Of a stretch of 64,000 bases of DNA, positions 22,864-32,800 are shown piece after piece (within the stretch, counting starts at the first letter, position 1; every line of letters begins with the position of its first letter). The notes under the pieces were generated by a model that saw only the letters and a list, made by a program, of their open reading frames with translations, was not told the origin of the DNA and did not search any database. Origin of the DNA: Zanthoxylum bungeanum. Lineage: Eukaryota > Streptophyta > Magnoliopsida > Sapindales > Rutaceae. The stretch is taken from the NCBI GenBank assembly GCA_019454045.1, contig SKCR01038157.1, positions 558,001 to 622,000 of the forward strand, given 5' to 3'. The position numbers and the translations under genes were made by a program.

Positions 22864-24130
22864 TAACATTTTGCTAGTCCTCGAGCAAAACACAAAATAA
22901 AATAACATAATAAAATTTAACTAAGCCACTTTCGTAGGGGTCACGGTTGCATTTAGCATATGCAACAAGCCTTTAAACCCCTAGGTGTCCCTAGTGGACG
23001 AGTTGTAGTCTCGTGAGAGTTTACAGCAATGATACCCACAAACATTTTACAAAAGTAAAAAGAAAGTAAAACTAATGCACACAAAAGCAAAAAGACAAGC
23101 GAAAAGAGAATAAAGAAGTTAGTGACTAATCAGATGAAACTTCCACTTCAAGTTAATAATTGTTTTGTTTCTTTCTAAATTATCGAATAAGTAAATTCTC
23201 CGATTATTTTTACCATTCTCTATATACACAGCCAACAAAATATTAAACAACTCATTTTTGCCTACAACAGTCACAAGTGTAGTTGATATGAGAGTAATAT
23301 TTTTGTCCTAAAATTCTATCAGATTTCACATCTTTTTGTAGCAATGAAATAATTTTTCTCATTTTTCTGATTTTTTTTTTCTATTTTTTATTTATATACA
23401 ATATCTTCCATCTATGTAACGAGCTTTGGGCCGGTGGCTCCCAAACCAGTTGGCTTTAGGGCACCAGGTGTTAAGACACCCTTACGGACTTAATTACTCA
23501 GACTTCAGATAAATATATTTTTTTGCAGCATCTTCGATCCATGTAACGAGCTTTGGGCCAGTGACTCCCAAACCATTTGGTTTTAGGGCACTAGGTGTTA
23601 AAACACCCTTACTGACTTAATAACTCGGATCTCAGATTTTTTTTTTTGTTTACTCCATCACTTTTTGATATGTTTCCTCCAATTAAATTAGAGCACTGAA
23701 TATTACAAACTTTTCAATTACAGCTCATGTCCGTATGTTTCCATGTATGTTGATAATACCTATCAACTGAGCATATGAAGATCCATTTTAGTCAATTTTA
23801 TGGAGAATTTACAAATTAAATAATTTAAAAGGAAATAAACAAAAATTAACTTGTTTCGAAATAGGTTTGAGATACGTCTCAGGAGTGGAAACTCATTACT
23901 CAGCTATCTCTTACCAATTTCACATTTTTAGTCAAAATAAAAACACAAAAACGCAAAATATTTTTGTAATTTTTGGACTAAAAATAAAAACAACACACAA
24001 ACTAAAAACAAGGTACTGATCAACTAATTCCCTCCCTCAAAGCTAAATGAGACATTGTCCCCAATGTCTTAAACAGTAGAAGAAGAATTTAGAAGATAAT
24101 ACCTGGTTAGCTGAAATTCTACACGAAAAG
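22864..24130 (-). other. Athila-2 noncoding 3' region
   Basis: Closely similar to 486-1,809 of Athila-1, including the two-copy repeat with GGTGTTAAGACACC (about 23,410-23,500 and 23,540-23,630). No gene is supported. Confidence 0.75.
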
Positions 24131-24784
24131 TTAAAGGTTAAGATCCAGATTAACACGACGCTTCTTACCACGATCGTCCTCGGACCAATTTATCTTTGAA
24201 ATGATAGGGTCAACTTGTGGTTCATAGGCTAAGAGTTGGTCAATTAGATCCGGAGCAGTTCTGGCAGTATAGAGGAGTTCTTTCATAGGTTTTGACACGA
24301 ACCCATTTCTCCGGGCATCATCAAGAAACACACAAAGAAAATCATAAAATCCATCAACGTTGTACAGTCCAAACGGTTTCTGGTGTATGTTTAGGTTCGC
24401 CCAAGATAGCACTATAAAAATTTCATCCAATTTGCCCAAGCCACCTGGCAAAGCGATAAAAGCATCAGTACGGTTAATCATTTCCACTAGTCGCTCGGAC
24501 ATACCTGGCACAATAAGTTCTTCTCCGTTTGATGATCCAATAAGATTTGCCTCTGCCAAGGGTTTTGAGATGATTCCCAAAAAGTGACTGCCTCCTTCCT
24601 GTACGGTCTTTGAAACGATCCCCATTAGTCCAAGATTGCCTCCGCCATATACTAAGTGCATATTCCTTACAGCTAAGACTCGACCCAACTTCTGTGCTGC
24701 TTCTATGTATTGTGGTTTAACACCAACACTACTATCACAAAACTCACAAATGTTCTCAACTCGTCTTCTCGAAGTGACTTCCAT
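24131..24784 (-). CDS. LOG: LOG-like cytokinin riboside 5'-monophosphate phosphoribohydrolase, full-length copy in Athila-2
   Basis: A 217-codon intronless ORF, the usual size of plant LOG proteins (about 210-230). LOG enzymes cut the ribose phosphate from cytokinin nucleotides in the cytosol to give active hormone. Seen: YGGGNLGLMG at residues 46-55, Arg in the SERLVEM block (residues 96-102), DAFIALPGG at 107-115, and a C-terminal NVDGFYD block. Odd points: the hallmark PGGxGTxEE reads PGGLGKLDE (113-121), replacing the Thr and the first catalytic-loop Glu, and the N-terminal CGSS reads CDSS (16-19). The fold is probably kept but activity is doubtful. Base composition matches the rest of the element. 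The same gene in Athila-1 shows that capture preceded their divergence. Confidence 0.85.
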   Translation of the reverse strand: MEVTSRRRVENICEFCDSSVGVKPQYIEAAQKLGRVLAVRNMHLVYGGGNLGLMGIVSKTVQEGGSHFLGIISKPLAEANLIGSSNGEELIVPGMSERLVEMINRTDAFIALPGGLGKLDEIFIVLSWANLNIHQKPFGLYNVDGFYDFLCVFLDDARRNGFVSKPMKELLYTARTAPDLIDQLLAYEPQVDPIISKINWSEDDRGKKRRVNLDLNL

Positions 24785-24835
24785 TTTTTTATGTATTTAT
24801 TTCTCAAATCAGGATGCCTTCCAAAGTACAATGAC

Positions 24836-24856
24836 GAGCTGAATTTATAGTACCTG
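24836..24856 (-). promoter_or_regulatory. TATA-like box and possible splice acceptor upstream of the Athila-2 LOG ORF
   Basis: Minus-strand GTTTCAG followed by GTACTATAAATTC ends about 57 bases before the ATG. It is conserved with Athila-1 and fits either an internal promoter or an acceptor for a spliced transcript. Confidence 0.4.
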
Positions 24857-25049
24857 AAACGGGTGAGTAATAATAGCACTAGTATCTTCCAGAGGACGTT
24901 TGTTAGCTAAACAACAAAATGAATCGTGAAAGGTCAAAAAGTCTGGATCCTATCTATGAAAATAAAGATAATTACAACATAAAAGAAAATCAAAGCAATA
25001 ATTAGAGCAACATAATTGTGTACGCAATACGCTACTCGCTAAGTATAAA

Positions 25050-25560
25050 TTCATAAGGATGCGTCTCAAGAATCCATTCCTTACTCAGCCACCACTAATG
25101 AATTAGCTCTCATCTTTGTGATTGCCAAACATCATTCCTTCTGTCTTAAAATGCTTAGTTTGTGCTTTTCCCTACAAAAATAACACACAAAATTAAAAAC
25201 TCTACAACATGTATACAAAATATAAAAATAGAAATTACAACAAAGTGCATAGGTTGCCTCCCTGCTAGCGCTAAATTTTTCGTCTTCAGCCAGACGTGAC
25301 TGAAATCCATCTGTCAAGGCGGTTTCAGTGTCGTTTTGGATGTCCGATTAAAGACAATCCCATGAGCGTTGCTTTTGAAGGGTCTCTTCCAACGGTAAGG
25401 TAGCGAAAATAGTTTTTTCTCATTCAGTGCTTGTGCCACCTTTTTATTCTTTGCCCCTCCAATGGTTCCTGAAAAGAAAGAAAGAAAATCAGGAGGTCCC
25501 GTATGGTGCTTGACTTGGAATGGGAGTTCCATTCTGTCAAGCTTCTGGGCGATATGTGTA
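25050..25560 (-). other. Remnant between the Athila-2 acidic ORF and LOG
   Basis: Contains GTTGCCTCCCTGCTAGCGCTAA (shared with 3,366-3,390 of Athila-1), a T-rich tract ending TTATTTTTGTAG that resembles an intron end, and traces of the post-integrase ORF. No intact gene. Confidence 0.5.
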
Positions 25561-25640
25561 ATTTATATTCCCCAAAACAGTGATGTTTCGCCTAAATTCA
25601 CTGGATCTTCAATTTGGTCTGACAATTGCTCCTCCATTTG

Positions 25641-26588
25641 CTATGCTTCTTGCTCCACCTTTTCTTCACAGATGTATTTGAAAATTTCTGAATTCAGCTC
25701 TTCATCTGTCATCTGTGAAATGCATGCTTCAAAATTATCAACCTGAGGATGTAAAGAAATGTCAGATTTTAGGTCTTCATCCTCTGATACGACTGGAATG
25801 GATGGTTCAGGTAGATCTTCATCAAACATCATGGTAAAGCATGCTCCAAGATCTTCATTTTGAGGATTGAAAGTTTGATCCTCCGTTGTTGGTGCAATCG
25901 GTACAAATAGATCAGCTTCATCCTCGTCAGAGTCAGAATAATAAAAATCAAATCGAGACTTTTCCGGTTCGGGCTCCTGAACTGATACCTCTGGTTGTTG
26001 ATACTGCTCAGCCTCCTCCTTTGTTGAAGTGTCATTGTGAACTGATTGGTACTCGAAGGCTTCATCTGTGTCATCTGAAACTGGTTCTTGAGGTATGTAG
26101 TTCTGGTTTTCTGTGAATTGTCTCATTTGATCTGTCATTCTCTGAATAGATGCTGATTGTCTCTGAATACTTTCGAGTTGATTCTGATATGTTTCAAGCA
26201 TTGTATCCAACTTTTCGTCTCGCTTCTTGAACCAATCTTTGAGCATGTCAATCATCTGATCTTCTTCTGATGGTTCTGATTGTTGATGAAGATCGTAGGT
26301 AGATGGTGGATAAGATGGAAAATATGATGTCTCTTCATACCTTGAATGATTCCAATAATTCTGCCACTCTGAAATATATATACATTGATTGCTCGGGTGG
26401 TTACCATCACAATTACACATCTTCTCATTTCGTTCTGTTGAGCAAATGTAGCATTGCTTGGTTCTGGCATCCAGCGATAATTGTTGGGCTAGACAACAGG
26501 CCTCAGAAAATCAGACTGTTGCTCCCAGATGTGGGGTGTATCTTCTTGTAAAGCACGTAATCTCTCAATCTCCCAATAGTGTTCCATT
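25641..26588 (-). pseudogene. Athila-2 acidic ORF with a Cys motif, unknown function
   Basis: The best start is the minus-strand ATG at 26,588 (MEHYWEIERLRALQ...). One in-frame stop and a small frameshift near 26,425 separate it from the long 259-codon frame 26,420-25,641. That frame begins with CNCDGNHPSNQC (zinc-knuckle-like), then a predicted coiled-coil stretch rich in Gln around residues 55-105, then a strongly acidic region. It ends in EACISQMTDEELNSEIFKYI, which resembles the linker between protease and RT of Athila-1. It may be a gag-like packaging protein, but this is not shown. Confidence 0.55.
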
Positions 26589-26700
26589 TTTCAACCACCT
26601 GAAAAACAAAAGAAAGAAATAAAAATTACACATAAAAATAAAGAAAATTAGATACAAGTAAATTAGATATCTTCAAAATTAATAACTCAAGAAAAATAAG

Positions 26701-26718
26701 TCCCCGGCAACGGCGCCA
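26701..26718 (-). other. Athila-2 primer binding site, tRNA-Asp
   Basis: Identical to the Athila-1 site (TGGCGCCGTTGCCGGGGA on the minus strand), six bases from the LTR end at 26,725. Confidence 0.93.
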
Positions 26719-26724
26719 AAAACT

Positions 26725-28638
26725 TGACCGGCGTAAACACACACGTATAACGCAAGCGTACATATCGTTCAAGTAGTATAAAAATATCGATCCCACGAGG
26801 ACTTAATTCCTACTGTTGTTATTAATTATTGATACTATTTATTTACATGTATCTAATTATATGGAGAAGGGAATTGATTGTTTTTAGTTGGTTGAATGTG
26901 GTTTTGCAAAATATAATAAAAACAGACTCAAAGAAAATACTAAGGAAAATAAAAGAAAAGACTCAAGGATATAGGGTCGTGACTCCACACAATATTATTA
27001 TAAAGATGAATTGATTCTCTTATCTATGTGTAATAAATCAATTTGCTAACCTGGAACACGAAAATATGTAAAAGCCTCTGTCGATGGTCAGACGCAAATA
27101 CCCAGTATAACCCAATTGAACCATATGTCTATGTCAACCAAATTACCTAGATTCATTAAGATTAAGTTCTAATTATGGCTACCCCCATCCGACAGGTATA
27201 TGTCTATCCTATAAGGAAATCTATTAAAGGGTTATTTATCCTCAAGGAAGACCGTGGTCTATTGAATCTAAGACTGAAACCTAAAATCTCTATGTCTAGT
27301 TCATTTTAAGTTTACCAAATCACTCTTATTGGTGATTGGTGATCAGACAACAAGAAGCATTAAGCTTAAGACTCAATAAACAAACTAAAGAATTACCCAT
27401 AAAAAGAAAATCAATTATTAAGTGTGGATATTGTGTTTCATCACTTCCCTATAATAAAAATAAAATGCTGGGGTTAGAGGATTCACATTTAATATTTCTT
27501 ATCTAGGAATCTCACTTATTATAATATATAAATTATTTTATGTTTTGCTTTCTCATGAATTAATAATATTAAACATTTAAAATCAGCCATATAGGCGGTA
27601 ATCCATTTAGTCCAATTACACCAGCCATATATGCGGTAATTATCTGTCACATAAAGACCAGCCATATAGGCGGTAAAGTAATTTATATTTAACCCGACCA
27701 TATAGACGGTAATAAAGTCTGACATTAATTAATTCTGTTAAATTATAATTTATAAATTATAATTAAGTGAGATTTACCTAGATAATTATATTAAAGGTTT
27801 CACCTTCTACCCCAGCGGAAATTTAACTACAAAACATAAAGTAAATAAATAAAAAGATGTAATAAAAACTAAAAATAAAAATACATAATTTTATTATTAC
27901 AAAATTAGATGCTTCCTATGAAATCAGTGAAAAAATCTCAAGGAAAGCACACCAAATGAAGTGAAGAAGGTCTGAATTTATAGGCATTTTCGGCAACTGG
28001 CGACGCCAGCACGCGGCTTTGGTCCACGCTGGTTGACCACGCGTGTTCTGTCGGCAGAATCTGGTGATGACACGTGTCACGCGGTGAAGGTGATGCAATG
28101 AGAGGACGACACGTGGCACACGGTGATTGGCTGATCTTTCGGTCCAATGAAAAGTTGACACGTGGCACGCGCTTAGGGTCGGTCAAATGAGAGGTCGACA
28201 CGTGGCAACATGTGATTTGTCCAATATTCGATCTAATGAGAGATTGACACGTGGCACACGCTTGATTTGGTCCAATGAGATTTTGACACGTGGCAGTCGG
28301 CGCATTTTAGCAGATCTTCTGTGATGATGACACGTGGCACAGCGCACGTTAGCAAGGTCAGCGCACGTTAGCAAGTCTAATTTCTCAGATTCTGACACGT
28401 GTCCATCGGCGCACGTTAGCATGGCCGGCTTACTTTAGGCGTCGCGACGTAGAAAAATTACAAAAATGCCCCTTTTTCATTTTTTCTCTATTTTGTCCCA
28501 AAATTACTTCCAATGTTTTCCCAACTTTATTTATCTGCAAAATAACTCAAAACACATCAAAATGTTCACAAAACTCGAGAAACTATACAAAATATTAGGT
28601 TAGATGAGTGAGAATAGTGATATAAATACCACTCATCA
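26725..28638 (-). repeat. Athila-2 5' LTR
   Basis: Ends at TGATGAGTGGT (28,638, minus strand) next to the TACCC duplication. U3 holds the G-box array; a TATA box (minus GCCTATAAATTC, about 27,974-27,985) lies about 85 bases downstream of it. A VNTR of GCCATATAGGCGGTAA-like units lies at 27,580-27,715. Confidence 0.92.
28068..28405 (-). promoter_or_regulatory. G-box array in Athila-2 5' LTR (eight copies)
   Basis: ACACGTG motifs near 28,069, 28,110, 28,158, 28,198, 28,246, 28,286, 28,330 and 28,395, followed on the minus strand by the TATA box. This is the transcription-driving LTR of the element. Confidence 0.8.
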
Positions 28639-28858
28639 TACCCCTCATCCAAGAAAGAGATAGAGAAGATTCCATCAATACAATATTCTCCAATAGTTGG
28701 AAGCCCAATATATACAATGGTATGTACCAGACCAAATATTGCTCACCTACTGGGTGTAGTGAGTTGTTTTCTCTCTAATTCAAGAAAATAACACTCAGAG
28801 GCAGTCAAATGGATTCTCAGGTACCTCAAGTGTACATCGAAGTTATCTCTGCGCTAGA
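28639..28858 (+). pseudogene. copia RT/RNase H junction piece
   Basis: Reads SSKKEIEKIPSIQYSP, then YTMVCTRPNIAHLLGVVS and EAVKWILRYLK, the continuation of the copia protein that ended at 20,924. It has one in-frame stop and is cut off near 28,858. Confidence 0.85.
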
Positions 28859-28914
28859 TCAGTGCTGGGCTCCGAAGGTTGATTTGTTTCCCTTCAGCAT
28901 AAGTCATGAATGGT

Positions 28915-29480
28915 TTTATTCGGCTAGGGTCCGGATTCATTCCGCCGAGGCCTGTGTTGGTATTATTCGGCTCGGGTCTGGATTCGTTCCACCGGGGCCT
29001 TATGGTATTATTCTGCTCGGGGCTGGATTCGTTCCGTCGAGGCCTGTGTTGGTATTATTCGGCTCGGGGTTGAATTTATTCCACCGAGGCATGTGTTGGT
29101 ATTATTCGGCTCGGAGCTGGATTCGTTCCGTCGAGGCCTGTGTTGGTATTATTCATCTCGGGGCTGGATTCGTTCCGCCGAGGCCTGTGTTGGTATTATT
29201 CGGCTCAGGGCTGCATTCGTTCCGCCGAGGCCTGTGTTGGTATTATTCGGCTCGGGGCTGGATTCGTTCCGCCAAGGCCTGTGTTGGTATTATTCGGCTC
29301 GGGGATGGATTCGTTCCGCCGAGGCCTGTGTTTGTATTATTCGGCTCGGGGCTGGATTCGTTCCGCTGAGGCCTGTGTTGGTATTATACTATTATTCGGC
29401 TCGGGGCTGGATTCGTTCCGCCGAGGCCTGTGTTGGTATTATTCGACTCGGGACTGGATTCGTTCCGTCGAGGCCTGTAA
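28915..29480 (+). repeat. 47-bp tandem array, about 12 copies
   Basis: Unit near GGCTGGATTCGTTCCGCCGA followed by GGCCTGTGTTGGTATTATTCGGCTCGG. It lies upstream of the polypurine tract and LTR of a Tat-like element, the usual place for variable 3' UTR arrays. Because 47 is not divisible by 3 and the unit lacks stops, all three plus frames stay open for 400-560 bases. Those ORFs are not treated as genes. Confidence 0.9.
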
Positions 29481-29831
29481 TTGTATTGATAATCGCAGGA
29501 TTGGATGTCCTCCCCTGAGGTTATTGATTATATTCCCAGGATTATGGTCGGTTCTGCTCTGTCAATGTCAGGATGCTCTTTTCGGCCAAGAGTCAGATGA
29601 CGTCTCAAGAGAACCGTCTCAACTAAAGTTTTCAGAGGAATTGTGAGCAAACAAGAGGATGAAGCAAATCATTAAAATCGTAAACAAAACAGAAACTTAT
29701 CAAGTAGCTACAACAGAAGAAGTTCCGAGATATGCAGAAAGAGAGGAATACTGTTCAAAAGTAACATGGGGCCCCATTCGGGTTACACCTTACAAACTAT
29801 CCCGTTCAGGGGCGGCCGTTTCGGCCTCAGT

Positions 29832-32800
29832 CTAGTTGGGTGATGGCAGGCTGGCCTCGGTCTCGGATGGGAGGATAACGGTTTCTGTCTCGGCGGGCTG
29901 GGAAGTTTCGGCAGATGTAGCTTCAAATGCAGGAACATGCACCTCAGTACGATTTTCTTCGGGAAGTAGGGGCACCTCGGCTGATGGAGCATGAGCATGG
30001 GTTGTTGACTCCAGGGTTTCCGGAGCTGGGGCAGCTGAAATAAGGTCGGAACCCAGGGCCGCTGTTGGAGATGAGGGCATCCATCTTTTGAATTCCTCTT
30101 GGGAAATCTCCCATTTGCATAAACGGATGGCTGCATGAATCGGCCCATGTCCAGGTCGGGGCAGCATCATTGGAATAAACTCTGCACAATCACTGACCCC
30201 TTCAAGACGGATTGCGTCCCTCTCAGCCTCTAACTCGGCCTCTCTCCTTTTAAGCTCGTCATAAATTCGCGCAAGTTCTTCATCTTTGGCCCGAAGCTTA
30301 GATTCTGTACTACACATCTCCACCTGCAAAATTTTGATCTCGCTCTGAGCAGCTTTCAAGTCCCATTTGGCAGTCTCAGCATTTTTTCTCTCCAAAGCAG
30401 CGGCAGCTTTAAGAGCCTTATTTGTGTTAAAGGCCTAAACCGCGGCTAGCTCTTGGTTCTTTATTACCTCTTCTCTATCGGCCAGTTTGGTCTCCATTTC
30501 CGTGAAACGGTTTTGAAGTCTCTAGGCATGGCCGACCTCGGCTAGAAGACTTAGAACCAGGTCTTTGTTTTTGGCTGCCAAATAGTTTGCCTGGACAAGA
30601 GCAAGGAAACCGGAAATAGAGCCAAAAAAAAAAACTCAAGTACATGAAAAGAAAGAAGAAAGAAAGAGAAGGAAAAGTGGAAATATTTCAGATACCTTGG
30701 CCATTTGAGAGCATAGTCCCGCAATCACTTCTTCAGGATAGAAGTCCTCATATTTCGGAATCTTCTCTGGGGGGACCGCTTCGGCTAACTCACTTATAGC
30801 CGGCACCAGGTGGGAGGTGGCCGCCCTGATATCTTGACCGAGGTCCTCTACCCCGAGAATAACAGCACCCTTCCGCTTCTTGGAGGGGTCCGCCAGTGTT
30901 TTCCTTTCTTCCCGAACAGCTTGCCTTTGACTCAAAATTTGTTCTTCCTCCATCTCCCGAGAGAGCTCGACCTCCTCTACCCCGAACATGCGTCTTCTCT
31001 TTCGTATTGATCTTGAGGGGTTGTCACGCCGAGCAGCCGCTGGGGGTAATTCCCTAGATGAAGAAGACGGGATCAGAGCGGTTGACGGGGCTACCTCTTC
31101 CACCACTATCTTAGTTTCGACTTGAGCGGCCTGTCTCCGAGAAGGTTCGGCTCCAATTTGGCCCGTTTTCTTTGTGGCACTAGCTAGTTGATCAAAAAAT
31201 TTCGAACTTTTGGACATTCCTGAAAACAAAACATGGTCAGTCTGGAGTTTTGGCTAAATCACGAAAGTAGCATCGCAACAGAAAGGACTGAGGAATTTCG
31301 ACTAAAAGTTAGTAGAGGTCTACCAATCCGACCTGAGACCTTCGGGGGAACGAATGAAATGAGACTCGACGCGGCCAAAGCGTGTTCATTAACAAACTCC
31401 TTCCAGGAGCCAGTAATTTGCCGGGCAGAGCGTATCCACATCCGGACTTGGTGTGAGACTTTGAGAGCATCTCTACAGCATGCTGGGAAGAAATATAGGA
31501 GTCAACACCCTATGGTAAAATCAGAAACAACTAAATTAAAGGAGGAAAGTCCTAACCTCCTGCCATGAAGGTGTCCGAGATCCGAACCTCACCCTCTTGG
31601 GTCCTCAAGGCCCGCCCCCAATCTCTTGTGGCCAAGAACCACAAGTCCTTAAAGTTCTTGTTTGAATCAGGGAGTTTACCAACAAGGCTCGGCGAGTCAA
31701 CATAGGCCGAGAGGTAGTACCAACCATGGTGGGTTTTCGGGTTGGCCTTCAGTTTATATAGTCTTTTTATTTCTTCCAAAGAAGGCTCGCCAAGTCCCGC
31801 CCGGTGCCATATCACATACAGCGAGGCCAGGATCCTCCAACTATTTAAGCTCAATTGGCAAGGGGCAATCTTCATCTCAGCCAGCAACCATGCGAAATAT
31901 GGTTGAATTGGCAATCGAAGTCTGCATTCAAAGAAAGTCGGGAGAAGGGCTACAGATCCCTCGTCTGGTTGGCTGGCACGGTCAGAGGGGCCAGAAACTT
32001 CGAGAGCAATGCTTGCAGGAATGTCGTAGCGTTGTCGAAGTAGTGTCAAGTCATCTTTGTTTATCCGGGATGGCCGGTCCATGTCCAAGGATGAGCAGTC
32101 AAAGTCATCAAGCTCCGGATTCTTTCGAGGGATCCTTTGGTGATAAGTATCTTGTTCAACCTCAGAAAGGGTAGGGATAGTATCAAGGTCTTCTATGTTT
32201 GACGTCCTCGAGCTTGAAGAAAGTTCTTCGGCTGGGAGAGTCGAGAATGTTGGGGTTGGGGTTGGGGTTGGTGCTCAGAGCGCCAATTCCCGGTTGTATT
32301 TCTTTTGAATACTTCTGTAAAACATTATCATTATGAATAATATATGCAGTTTCTATAATATAATCTATCTTATTAAATGGTAAAGACGTAATGACCTTAG
32401 AATGATTAGTCATGGTACTGTTGCAAAAGCGTCGCAACTGACATTGAGTAGTATCATGACGTTGTCATTCTCAGATTGTTCCTGGTCAAGGTTTACACTA
32501 CTTGGTCAGTATAGTAAACCCGTTGAGACCAGTACATGTCGTATACTGGAATATATGATTCCAATGGTTTCTCAATGAACCATTAGTCTTGGAGACTAGT
32601 ATAGACGTGTAGGTGTTTATAGCGGATAAACATTGAACGACTCACCGAAGATTCTTAATGGATGGTACACCAACGTCAATAAGAATCTTCTCGGGTTGAG
32701 TAGCACTTGTGATTCTTAGACTTGAGATGTCATTGTGGGCACATGAGACATCTTCTACACTTAGATGGCAGTCACGTCACCGATCTATTAAGATCAGACC

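Larger units (their letters stand above)
20925..28638 (-). mobile_element. Athila-2: non-autonomous Athila derivative carrying an intact LOG ORF, 7,714 bp
   Basis: LTRs of 1,927 bp (20,925-22,851) and 1,914 bp (26,725-28,638) are flanked by the perfect 5-bp duplication TACCC (20,920-20,924 and 28,639-28,643). A tRNA-Asp primer site (26,701-26,718) and a polypurine tract (22,852-22,863) complete the ends. The interior is only 3.9 kb and holds an acidic ORF and a LOG gene, with no protease, RT or integrase. Replication would need proteins from a relative such as Athila-1 (inference). Confidence 0.92.
17640..28858 (+). mobile_element. Ty1/copia pol remnant, interrupted twice
   Basis: Three pieces of one copia RT/RNase H region lie in order: 17,755-17,951, 20,257-20,924 and 28,639-28,858. 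The CACTA element separates the first two and Athila-2 the last two. The exact left edge is uncertain. The right edge near 28,858 abuts the Tat-like 47-bp array, so RNase H and the 3' LTR are lost. Confidence 0.8.

Noticed and set aside
28809..29646. Three overlapping repeat-protein ORFs
   Set aside because: They translate the same 47-bp array in three frames, with identical residue period; no frame is favoured.
32183..32437. Minus-strand ORF with NPNPNPN repeat
   Set aside because: It spans the solo-LTR junction out of the frame that joins the antisense gene; the real frame here encodes exon 1.
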